From: Cyathus striatus
Lineage: Eukaryota > Basidiomycota > Agaricomycetes > Agaricales > Nidulariaceae
DNA length: 64,000 bases
Direction: 5' to 3'
Assembly (NCBI GenBank): GCA_025738555.1
Contig: JAOVFP010000016.1
Location: forward strand, 1,984,001-2,048,000
Position 1 is the first letter of the stretch. The number at the start of each line of letters is the position of its first letter. A program made the translations under genes and the position numbers. The notes below the pieces were generated by a model. That model did not search any database and had not been told where the DNA came from. It saw only the letters and a program-made list of their open reading frames with translations. Positions 11,801 through 21,574 of this stretch are shown one piece after another.

Positions 11801-13215
11801 TGGGAAGAGGCCAGTTGATGGGAGTTGGCAATTCCACATATGAAGTAAATATAGAAACCGAGCCATCAGATTCAATTGCATCTTCTAAGAGGCTCTTAGT
11901 GAGAGGGGTAAAACTAGAGAAGAAGAATGCGTACTTCTAGCAAAATATGTTATCTGGATTTCTTCCAGAGGATTATTATCAATATAATCTTTCCACTTGC
12001 TGTGAAGGCCCATAAAAGAACTGAACGCAGTGCTACTTCCATCAACTATAGAAAAAACAGCCAGCCAGATATCATCTTCAAGCATTTTAACTAATGGTGG
12101 GCGCTGATTCCCAATAGACTTCATGTTCTAAGGTAAGGTAATAGTAAACGCGAAGCTAATATGCATACAGTCAAATGTATTCTCACTAAGATTGTTTCTT
12201 CATGGGAATTATACCTCTTGGTAAGATCCTTTGGAACAATTGCAAGAAGGGGGAAATAAGAGCAGAAAGCTGCAGTGCATGTCTTAATTCTTTACATTCA
12301 GAAAGCAGAGAATTCAAGTTCTTTAACCGCTTTGGAGTGGAAAATAACTGATCAATGCTCTCCATGGTCTGTATATCCTCTGCAATGGCAAGGTCCCTGT
12401 AGCATTGTGGGACTTGCAAATGCCCCTCTCCCTGAAATAAACTGAGTAAGAAAATAAAATAAAGCAAGCTGTTCAAGAAAGCGCACCTTTATCATTACTG
12501 TAATGCAAAGTGCTATGCTAGCTAAGTTTTTAACCACAGTGAGAGCGCTCTTTCCTCCCTTCATTTCAGCAATTTCATTTGCTAGCCTTACTGATACATC
12601 AGGCTCCTTTGAAATGAGCCTATCGCTGATAATCTTGGAAATACAATCTCCATTAGAAACAAATGCCTGAAGCAGATCTGAAAGGTTGGAAAGCCCCTCC
12701 AAATTCTATGTAAAGGAAAGGTTAGTTGCTGAAGTCTAAAGTGTTTTAAAGGGGTTGAAATTACGAACCTCATGATTCCCCACCCAGATGTTCTGATTCT
12801 TGTGCTGTAGCACTTCTTCTATTTGAATTGAGAGCTTTCCAATTAACCTTATCACAACATCTGCTGTTCTGCATGCAGCTATGTAGTTGCAAAGGTGCTC
12901 AGTCACTGTATTAGGCAGCTTTCCAGTTGAACCTCTGAGCAGGGCAGTCTTAGGCATGCATTCAGAACCTTCATCAAGAAGGATGTCAGAAGGCCTATAA
13001 ATGGTCCAAAAGGCCATAGTTGCAATTCCTGCATCAAACCTATGAAGGCATCTAAGCAGAGGCTGCAAGCAATAAGCTCATTTCTAAAATGAAAGTCCAA
13101 TAAGGAATACCTGATATATGCTGTCCTCAGGAAGGTACTCATAGATAGGTACCTCTTTTATAAGAGCTGATGTAGATAGTGGAATCAGGCAGCGAAAAGT
13201 TGAAGAATGTGCCAT
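8848..13215 (-). CDS. JmjC/cupin-like Fe(II) dioxygenase-domain protein, two probable frameshifts
   Basis: About twelve exons and roughly 1,250 residues, read from ATG at 13215 to the stop at 8848. The order is: helical N-terminus; acidic E/G-rich low-complexity tract (about 11470-11740); basic segment KPSRRRSDR; a JmjC-like fold; helical C-terminus. The dioxygenase core shows HIDS (HxD, near 10250) and, across the 10022-10062 intron, PHAVYTL...CHGGH, giving the distal metal His. Agaricomycetes carry many such JmjC proteins; known JmjC enzymes demethylate histones or hydroxylate proteins, but the substrate here is unknown. The frame changes near 12200-12290 and again near 11936-11945 without good splice sites, so I infer two small indels; unusual introns are the alternative. 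Confidence 0.72.
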
Positions 13216-13291
13216 CTATAGCAATGAGTTGAAGCGTAAAGGGGGAGGAAGAGATCAAGGGGAGGTATCAAATATGAGCCCACAATTTTCA

Positions 13292-13423
13292 GGTCACGAG
13301 GGGTTTCGTTTTCTGTTTTTTTCCCTCGTGACCTTACTGATTACATAATGTTCAACGCCCATTCATTAGCACCCAAGTTTCAGGTCACGAGGGTTTTTGT
13401 CCTCTGTTTTTTTCCCTCGTGAC
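13292..13423. repeat. Two copies of a hairpin with stem GGTCACGAGGG / CCCTCGTGACC
   Basis: The first hairpin is 13292-13333 with an 11-bp stem and a T-rich 20-base loop. The second is 13384-13423 with a 10-bp stem. Loop sequences are nearly alike (TTTTCTGTTTTTTT and CCTCTGTTTTTTT). They lie just upstream of the JmjC start, so a regulatory or transposase-binding role is possible but unproven. Confidence 0.8.
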
Positions 13424-13639
13424 TTCAATGGTTAAAGATGCATCATGGCCCAGAGAAGTCCAGCTGAGCCTCCATTTCAGACTTTTATGTAGTATATTCG
13501 ATAGCATTCAAAATATATGTACAGGTATCTAAAGAAACCTAAATAATGCTAACAAAGCTGAATGAAACCTAATCTACAAACACAGATGCAGTAAAACGCC
13601 TCAGCATGGCAAGGCATAGAGGTTGGAGGTAGAAGCGCT

Positions 13640-14015
13640 GACGCTAACGGAGGGTTGCTGTCGTCGTCGCGATGCGCAGGGGAGGAGAAAAATGGGGGCG
13701 GGTGGGTGGGATGACGCCGATGATGCTCATGCTAGCAGCTTCGTTGCCTTCGCGACGCAGGGAGACGCTAACGGAGCAGCACCGCTGTCGTCACGACGCA
13801 CGGGGGAGGAGCAAGGATGGGGGTGGATGGGTGGCATGATGCCGACGATGCTCGTGCTGGCGACTTTGTCGCATTCGCGACGCAGGGAGATGCTAACGGA
13901 GCAGTGCCGTTGTCGTCACGACGCACGGGGGAGGAGCAAGGACGGGGGCGGGCGGGCGGCACGACGCCGATGATGCTCAGGCTAGCGGCTCCATCCCCTT
14001 CGTGGTGCAGGGAGG
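13640..14015 (+). repeat. GC-rich 125-bp tandem repeat, three copies
   Basis: The motif ACGACGCACGGGGGAGGAGC and its variants recur every 125 bp (anchors near 13666, 13791 and 13916), with a shared GCCGATGATGCTC segment. The block is far richer in G and C than the rest of the window. Open frames on both strands arise from the composition and repeat; none shows a domain. Confidence 0.85.
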
Positions 14016-14044
14016 TAGGGGCTGGAGGCGCCGTCGTTTTTGCG

Positions 14045-15010
14045 TATGAGAGGGAGCAGGCGCAAATGGCAACTGCGGTTGCGAGGTGGAGGAAGGGGCT
14101 GGGTGCCTTGGCATCGACGCCGTTATTGATAGCCGGCGTCGTTATCTTCGCGGCGCAGGGATGAGGGAGGAGCGAGAAGGGGGCGGGTGGGTGACTTCAC
14201 GCAGACGCTGCTCATGCCAGCAGTGTCGTCACTGAAGGGAGGAGGTGCCGGCGTCGTTGTATTCTTGTGCACGGTGCAGGGATGAGGGGAGGAGGAAGGA
14301 GGAAGTGGGCGGTTAGTGCAACGCAGACGCTGCTCATGCCGTTAGAGTAGCGGGCAGAGGAACGTCGCGATGCGTATACCCCAGATGCAAGAGCTCGAAG
14401 GCTCTTCGACGTGTCACTATTCAGACACGTAGTTTACGATCTTAAAAAAAAATGAAATGAGCTGGTACGCCATGTCGAGAGCGTGTATGAAACGCACCAG
14501 CTATTTGGAGACGCCCCGGACCTTGCCCCCATCCCAGCCACCCTCTCCCTTCCAAGTACCGGCGGGACTTTCGAGCGATCGAGGAAACCCCCGCGTAACT
14601 TCTCGAAGGCTAAAAGAAACGAACGAATGTTACGCGCCTCGATATATGACGATCCTTGATGAGCGGCTAGGTATCAGGAATAGCAGCAAAACGTACCATC
14701 TCAGTTGCTGTTGTGGATGAGAGGGAGCAAGCGCGAATGGCGGTTGCGGTTGCGAGGTGGAGGAAGGGGCTGAGTGCCCTGGCATCGACCCCGCTATTGA
14801 TAGCCGGCGTCGTTGTCTTCGTGGCGCAGGGATAAGGTGAGGAGCGAGGAGGGGGGTGGGTGGGTGACTTCACGCAGACGCTGCTCATGTCAGCAGCGTG
14901 TCGCCTAAGGGAGGAGGTGCCGGCGTCGTTGTCTTCATGTACGCGGCGCAGGGATAAGGGGGGAGCAAGGAGGGTGGGTGGTTGGCGTGACGCAGGCGCA
15001 GATGCAATCT
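14045..15010 (+). repeat. Direct repeat of about 300 bp, copies 671 bp apart, GC-rich
   Basis: The segment about 14045-14345 (beginning TATGAGAGGGAGCA) recurs at about 14716-15010 (GATGAGAGGGAGCA). Shared sub-blocks include GTTGCGAGGTGGAGGAAGGG, ATTGATAGCCGGCGTCG and CTTCACGCAGACGCTGCTCA. Between the copies and on to 15550 I see no recognisable gene. The tract separates the divergent JmjC and TET/JBP genes and probably holds the TET/JBP promoter. Confidence 0.8.
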
Positions 15011-15554
15011 GCTCATCGATGCGGAGACGAGGTGGCGGAGGAATGGGCTGGGCGTCCTGGCATCGGTGCCATTATTGCCAGCTGGCGTCGCTGTCTTCGT
15101 GGCACAGGAGGGGAAGTGGGAGGTCGCCACTAAGGGAGGAGGAGGGGTGGCTGTGGAGGCGAGATAGCGGAGGAAGGGGCTGGATGTCCTCATCGCGACG
15201 ATGTAGCGGAGGGGGGCGGCTTGTCTCGAAGATTTTTGAGTTGCAGGAGCGCCCTGCATTGGATTTTCCTCCTCGCCGCCTCGCGACGTTTGCGTCCGTG
15301 TTGATTTCGTCAAGTCGCTCGGCCGCTGGGTTAAAAAAAGAGCGTTGGATGGTTGAGGGGTAGAGCGGGCTTGGTGCAGGGTGAGGTGGAGGCAGAGGGA
15401 GTCTCAGGCTTGAGCTTGAAAGTTGAAGAGGTGCAGAACGGCGACGATGCGTTCACGTGACCTTGGTCGCGAAGATTATAACGCTCAACAGGTTATCCAT
15501 CGCTGCCAGTTCATCAACCAACTGCTGCTCCCTCAAGCTTGTTGCAGTTTTCTA

Positions 15555-16767
15555 ATGGTAAGATTGCTATTTATTCAATTTATACAACCTTTAATAAGTT
15601 AACTAGCCTCCCTATCACCAACAGCTGCCTTTGCATCTGAAAGCACAGCTCCCTACGCGCCATATCCGCATCAAGTATGATATCGAGAGCACCAGTGAAA
15701 ACGTTACCATACCTGGATTTGAAGCACGACTCTCTGACAAGGTTTACTTGAGCAGCTTACCTGTAACTTTGGATGCCGTGAAGCTGAAGGGCTATAGAAT
15801 TGTTAAACCTGACCCTCTGCTGTGCGTGTTTTAATTAGCAGCTTAGGCTCTTGCTCCTTTCTTAGCCCTTCTCTGTTAGGCGTGACTCCCCTATCATTGA
15901 TTCCAAGCGTCGCATTGTGGGTGTTGTAATACCTGCTTCTAACGGCGCTCAACCTTCTTTGCAACTAATGGCTGGAAAATTGGAAAATTGGCAGAAGGAG
16001 CTTCCTGACAGGATACATCAGCACTTTGCTCGTGGAGAGTTCTCCTTTGGAACTATTGGTTTCTCTCATGGACAAGGTCGGACAGAGCCACTTAACTTTA
16101 ACACTGACAGGGTGACTGCATCTGTAATGCTGAAGGTAACAGAAGATAGTGAGTTTCAAAAGCTTGCTGAGCGTCAGTGGTGTGAGTGATGGCTTCAAAT
16201 CATTCAGTGTATAGGGAAATAATAAGGATCTTATACTTAGGTTATTATAATAAATGGAATCCTAAAGTGTGCAGCTACACTCAGCTGCATCTATCTGCGC
16301 TACAAAAGCACAACAAGGAAAGTAGCCTTTGCTACCCTTTTTCAAAAAGCTTTTACCCAGCCTTAACTGTCAACTTTGGGCCCAGAACTATTTGCGGCTG
16401 TCACCGCGATGTCAAAAATCTATCTTTTGGCTGGTGTGCGATCACTGCCTTGGGGAATTATGATTGGACTGCTGGGGGGCATTTAGTACTTCATGAATTT
16501 TTGCTTGCCATTGAATTCCCTCCAGGCTACACTATTCTGATCCCATCTGCAATTATCACACATAGCAATCTTCCAATTTCTGGAAGTGAAAAGAGGTTCT
16601 CATTTACGCAATTTGCAGCAGCAGCTATCTTTAGGTTCACTGAGCATGGCATGAAAGGCGATGCTGAATACTTTGGGGAGGACAGTGTGGCTTCAAAGCA
16701 GTCTCATCATGCATTAGCTAATTATTTTAATACTGGGATTGGGAAATATCAAAAAATGGAATGCTAG
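15555..16767 (+). CDS. TET/JBP-family 2-oxoglutarate Fe(II) dioxygenase
   Basis: Coding exons 15625-15821, 15880-16181 and 16241-16767 splice with GT-AG borders into one intact frame of about 342 residues. Just before them, the ATG at 15555-15557 abuts a GTAAGA donor; the true start may lie further upstream. The order of motifs matches fungal TET/JBP proteins: IPGFEARLSDKVYLSSLP near the N-terminus, then FYPALTVNFGPRT and CGCHRDV (HxD iron ligands at 16402-16410). These are followed by GNYDWTAGGHLVL, IEFPPGYTILIPSA, THSNLPI (distal His, 16561-16563) and KRFSFTQ (2-oxoglutarate Arg). All expected metal and cosubstrate residues are present. The family oxidises 5-methylcytosine in DNA; activity here is inferred. 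It is the only undamaged gene of the element. Confidence 0.88.
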
Positions 16768-16899
16768 AGGTCATAGATTGGACTATAGATTAGATACCGC
16801 TACAACATATAATTTCTTAATTGTCTGCATCTGGTATAGAAAGGGTTACGGGGGCTTGATGGTCGCTTAACCTCAAATCATGTCGGCTTGATGGCCGAC

Positions 16900-16925
16900 G
16901 TAGCGTGGCAGTCCGACCTTCCATA
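16900..16925 (-). repeat. Right terminal inverted repeat of the 14.9-kb element
   Basis: A perfect reverse complement of 2023-2048, followed directly by AGAAAG at 16926-16931, the second copy of the target duplication. Confidence 0.92.
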
Positions 16926-17209
16926 AGAAAGCCAAGCTGAGAACCATCGTGAATGTATAGCAGTACATGAGAGTACATGGAACTTGGTAACTTCTAGCTG
17001 TATTATAATTAGAAGCACATTTACCAGGGATCTCAAACTCGGAGCCTTCATGTCATCCAAGGCCTCGACCGGTGATAACATTCTTATTGAGCAATAATTA
17101 GCAGAACAACATGTGCCTTGAAGAAAAACATAGGGGAATACAGCGAAAAGATATAACGCATAAACCAAGCAACAAATCTAAATTCCTCCCTCTCCCTTCC
17201 CAGTTATAT

Positions 17210-17776
17210 CTACTTCTTCCCGGGCTCAATAGCATCCCCATTCTTGCACGCGATAATCTTGATCCTCGGTGCGCTCACCATCTCATTCGACTCCATCTTG
17301 AACGACGGGTTCTTGACGATGAATGTCCACACATCATCGCACAGGCGGTACGTGTGCAAATGGCCCTAATCACAGCGAATAAATACCACACATCACATCA
17401 CGCCATGGCGCAATACACACCTTCAGTGTCGTCTTGGTCTTTACCTGCTTGACCATCGTATCGGCGAGGGACTTGTCAAACTGGATATACACAAAAACGC
17501 CACATGTCAGCGAGTGTTTTACGGTTGCCCCAGTATGCCAGCTAGTCGGAACTAGTGACTACTCATCAGAACCATTGAGCCCGTACCTGCTGCAGAACTT
17601 TCATCGCAAGCTGGGGTGTAATCGCTCCGCTCGTGATTAACTCATCCAGCGAGTCCGTCAATGCCATGCCTATTCTACCCGTGGCAGCATGTTACATCTT
17701 ACTTAACAGCAACTCCAGCAAAACGTTCAAAGACGCACGATGATCCCCTGTAGAACTCGTAGTACGCCGATGCCAT
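17210..17776 (-). CDS. TOA2: Transcription initiation factor IIA small (gamma) subunit
   Basis: Four exons: 17776-17739, 17674-17587, 17480-17421 and 17365-17210. Together they give 113 residues, the usual length for this factor. Diagnostic stretches are [52 protein letters not shown] and [14 protein letters not shown] binds TBP and stabilises it on promoter DNA in the nucleus. This is a single-copy housekeeping gene, and it fixes 16932 onward as host chromosome. Its 3' end lies only 285 bp from the transposon end. Confidence 0.95.
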
Positions 17777-18110
17777 GTTGCTCCAGAAACGAGTGTAGGG
17801 TATAGGATGGGAGGGAGGAGGAGATGGTGGATGTGGAGGTGGATCGTTAAGCGTCTATGGGGCGAGGGCAACGTCGCCCTCGCGAGGACGATCACTAATC
17901 GTCACGGTCACAGCTTGCTTGTGACCAAGTCAAATGAGACGACTTTATCATTTTGCCTTACGGAGAAACTTCCCCGCTTTTCCACTCGGCTATCACGGAA
18001 TCTTTCTTTCCTCGGGTTCGTACCGAGTCCCGAAGTGGAATACGCCCGCTTCTGTCGCGCTCCTGTCACAGCTTACAAGGTCCTAGTTGGCAATTTGAAT
18101 AATTGCTTAC
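17777..18110. other. Upstream region of TOA2
   Basis: No gene is recognised. It should contain the TOA2 promoter. One open frame on the + strand continues into the inverted repeat that follows and has no recognisable motif. Confidence 0.4.
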
Positions 18111-18849
18111 TGGATGACTTCCCGCAGGGTTTAGAAACCCAGATTATTTTTCTAAATGTTAAGCGAGTGGCGCTCGGCTAATCTAGGTCTGCGTTTCTAA
18201 CCATAGCACATTTTCTCACAGACTTTCAATGTCGTTTCTAAATTTCATCAGTGCTGTTGTAATCTTATCATATGTTTATCTTTTCATCTGTTCACAACAA
18301 TATTGCTTTTTACCTGTCTTTTCATGGCTGAATCTTTCAAATACTCGGTAAACTAAATAATACATATGTGCATGCTAGTCTGATGTAGCCTTTTCTCTGG
18401 TGTAAGTATTGTTCTTTCCCATAGTCAAGAACATCAATGACACTGTAGACCGGTTTTCTTAAAATTAAGTATGCAGTGATATGTTGATTGCACAGAGAGT
18501 CAATGTGATGAATAAGTACATGAAAGAGCACGACATAGAGCTGACTACATTGCCAATTATACTGTGAATATGTCATACGAGGGAAGGAAGGACATCGTAT
18601 ACAGTAGTGCGAATCTTGAGATGATACGTCCCTGCAGGGATTTTGACATCGGAGAGTGAAAATGCGTTTAGAAGAGGGCGTTTAAAACTAGAAGAGGGGG
18701 GGGCCTCTTCCAGATTATTATCTAGAAAGAGGTCGATTTCAAGATCAGCTGTCAAAGTAAACCGATTTGGACATCGGCATTACGGCCAATCTCGCTTAAG
18801 ACGTTTAGAAATTTAATCTAGGTTTCTAAACGCTGCGGGAAGTCATCCA
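18111..18849. repeat. Small element bounded by about 57-bp imperfect inverted repeats
   Basis: The segment 18111-18167 (TGGATGACTTCCCGCAG...) is repeated in reverse complement at 18791-18849. Both copies carry GTTTAGAAACC, an A/T tract and a TTAAGCGAG block. The 739-bp span looks like a MITE or other non-autonomous element. No clear target duplication was found. A minus-strand frame at 18573-18755 inside it has no recognised domain. Confidence 0.65.
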
Positions 18850-18919
18850 CTATGTAACGATACATTATGGACTACACCTAGATTGTACATGTACGCGATA
18901 AAAATACAATCACTGTCGT

Positions 18920-20849
18920 TCATGGAGAGAGGATATCCCGAATCTCTCCAGCGATGGCTGCACCATTTGCTGGAATATTATCTGAAAAGTTCATTAGTAG
19001 AAACACATAAAATCCCAGCTGAAATAGACATACTTCCATGAAAATTCGAGTCTCCCCAATCAGGTTCATGCCATTGATCACTCCCTTTAGGATACGTTAC
19101 AAGTGTATCGTTCCATACAGCATAGTGCTATAAATCGATACTGTAAGCGATGTCTCAAAGGTGGTGAAGTAGCGTACTTTGTGATCCATATTCCTTGATA
19201 GCATTTCATAGTCGTATACATAGGCTGTAAAGCATTTAAACACATCTCATTTGGCACTTTATAGCATGAACTCGCCTTTTGGATACATAATTTCAAATAC
19301 GGCAGATCTTGGAGAAGGCTTCATCCACAGCTGATGCTGTACGCAAGTTAGCAAACTTTAACCCAAGGTAACAACAAAAATACCCACAGTTAACCCATTC
19401 CCATGCACTCCAATAATTACCTGAACAAATTATAAGCCTTCCCCATCCACCGACAAACCAAAAAACCTACAGTCGACTTCGAAGCAAGCTCAATCTGCTC
19501 CTGCAACGACATATACTCCATCTGGGCAAGAACAAAAATACAAACCCCCTCATCTTCCAACTTTTCCATTGCATCCACCAAATCCTCATGCGCGGCATCA
19601 TTAAGCCGCCTCCCGGTGTCCTGTCTCGAGATGTACATTACGATAGGTAGGACAGTGGCTTGCGCTTCCGGGGACTCGACTACACCCTGGAGGTTGAGCT
19701 GCGGAACGAATCCCAGGGCATTCTTTATTGTTCTTTGTCTCAGATCTTCCCAGAAGTGATCGGGTGGTTTAAGATCCAGAGTTGAACCTATCATTTTTCC
19801 AAATTTTGCCGACATGGAACTGTCATGTGTATAAGTACATAGTATACGGAAGTACAAACAGGCTCACCTGGTATGAGCAACAGGGCGCGAAACAATCATG
19901 GCCCGTTCAAACATTACCGTTGTGTCCAACTTTTTGAAATCACGCCAGTATTCTTGTGATTCTATTGAGGAAAGCGGGAAAGCGGCTCGCATGAGGATCG
20001 CATCGACCCCTGGTCTATCTCGCCATTTCAGATCGTCGACGTACTAGCACTAGAATAAAATATGTATACAAAAAGTGAAGGCTTGCACTGTACCGGAAGT
20101 ATAAATCTCTCAGGCGGGGGTAGGGATACCTCGGATTCAGCCCTGAGCGATGAAAATGCCCTCCAGAACCCTAGTATGATTTCGCCCCACCAGTGGTAGT
20201 AGTGCTGATTTCTATTAAGCATGGGGTTATAATGATATAAGGGGACTCACGGTCATAAATTGTTCGTCATCGTCTATAATGACGGAGAAACCAGAGACTT
20301 TGAGTACCTTGTCTCCAATACGAGATTGTGCCTCTTCGAGAGTCAAAAATTGCAATTCCTTCAGACCGTCAGACTCGTGAAAAGCCGTACAAAAAAAAAC
20401 GCCAAACGAATACACACATCATCCGAGGGAACACTTCCCCTTTCAGCAATCTCCACAGAACTCCCATCAACACCATACTTGGCAGGTATATAAGCAATAA
20501 TCTGCTCGCGGCGCGGAAACGCATGTACATCATTCGTCACAATGAAATACGTCCCATTCCTCACGTACAAATTATCGATGGTGGTGAACCCCTCCGTTGG
20601 CGTACCAGGAATCAAAGAAGGATGAATTGCCCCGTCAAAGTCGTATGGATCTTTTGGCGGTGGGCATGGTTCGTCTATGGGGGGTTGTACTAAGTCGATC
20701 TCTGAGCAGCTCGGGCTTTTGAATAGGTCGTATATCGATACGTTTGTTTCGGGGATTAAGTCTGATGTTGCGAGCATGTAGATTGGGATGAGTATGAGGA
20801 GAATGAAGATGAGCCGCCTTGTGGGGCGAGTGAGGGATATCACTGCCAT
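18920..20849 (-). CDS. GT61-like (DUF563) glycosyltransferase, type II membrane protein
   Basis: About nine exons, from ATG at 20849 to TGA at 18920-18922. Residues 12-28 form a signal anchor (LIFILLILIPIYML), giving a Golgi-type type II topology. Family markers follow in order: TIDNLYVRNGTYFIVT, HYYHWWGEIILGFWR, FERAMIVSRPVAH, YISRQDTGRR, MEYMSLQEQIELA, IGVHGNGLTHQLWM, PRSAVFEIMYP, HYAVWNDT. These match the fungal glycosyltransferase family 61/DUF563 proteins, which transfer sugars in the secretory pathway; donor and acceptor are unknown. One junction (near 19260-19310) needs a GC donor or is slightly damaged. A full paralogue lies at 31081-33082. Confidence 0.85.
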
Positions 20850-21574
20850 GGTGGTGGTGGTTGGCAGTGAGATTGCATGGACTTTGAATAGGGGGTCAAT
20901 GCGTGCCAGTGTTGTATTGGTGTTCTGGCCATGGAGAATTTAATTGATAAGTCGGCGCCTAGATTTTCCTACAAAAGCAAGACAAGCCGTTGGCTTACTG
21001 TGAGCGTTCATTAAGGACTCACCCATTCATTTCTCTACGAGATAAAACGCGTAGAGACAAGTGCCACGTAAAAGCATGTGTTTTTTGCCATAGTTCTTAG
21101 TCCTTGAAACACAATCTTAGCAGCAAACACGATCTCAGCTAAACTTAATGGCATTAAATATCTCACTAATTTCTAAGGCAAAGAGGCTCGCACCTGCGGG
21201 AATGCGACAAGTGATGACTAGTGACTGGCTACCCCGGCGTCGAACTGTTGTTGGCGACTTTTGAAATGAGGCTCCGAAGCGGGTTTCTCCGAGTCTGCGC
21301 GCTGCTCTAACACGATGACGTTACAGTGAAGTATAATAAGTACTGTTGTTTCTTGGATGTCTCTACTTGGAAATATCTATTCTCATGTCTCTCTTATTCA
21401 TATGGAAAAATAATTTCATATAAAACTACCATGGAAAAATACAAATTTCGTACAACATCGACACTGGTGGTGCAAGTTGCCGCAACCCTAGTGTCAGTTT
21501 TAATGCTACCATCATACTAAGTACGTGAAATATATTACATAGAATCAAAAGAAATGTTCAGCGTTCCTGACCTT
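20850..21574. other. Intergenic region
   Basis: This is the upstream region of the GT61-like gene and the downstream region of the receptor gene. No gene or clear repeat is seen. Confidence 0.4.

Larger units (their letters stand above)
2023..16925. mobile_element. 14.9-kb DNA transposon with integrase, alpha-kinase, JmjC and TET/JBP genes
   Basis: A 26-bp sequence at 2023-2048 (starting TATGGAAGGTCGGACTGCCA) recurs as a perfect reverse complement at 16900-16925. Immediately outside lie AGAAAG at 2017-2022 and AGAAAG at 16926-16931, a 6-bp target-site duplication. A short hairpin sits just inside each end (2070-2085, TCGGC/GCCGA; 16882-16899, GTCGGC/GCCGAC). The interval holds four multi-exon genes packed in divergent and convergent pairs, with the DDE integrase as the likely transposase. 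Six-base duplications are known for Polinton integrases, but no polymerase, protease or capsid gene is seen here. No KDZ transposase, the usual partner of fungal TET/JBP genes, is present either. Frameshifts in three of the four genes suggest this copy is decaying. Confidence 0.9.

Noticed and set aside
11473..11940. Plus-strand Ser/Pro-rich frame
   Set aside because: It is the antisense of the acidic low-complexity tract of the JmjC gene.
13623..15363. Open reading frames on both strands of the GC-rich tract
   Set aside because: They follow the 125-bp and 300-bp repeats, have biased Arg/Gly/Ala composition and no domain.
2023..16925. Starship-type giant element
   Set aside because: No DUF3435 tyrosine recombinase; it has TIRs and a DDE integrase instead.
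18573..18755. Minus-strand 60-aa frame as a gene fragment
   Set aside because: It lies inside the inverted-repeat unit and has no recognised motif or splice context.
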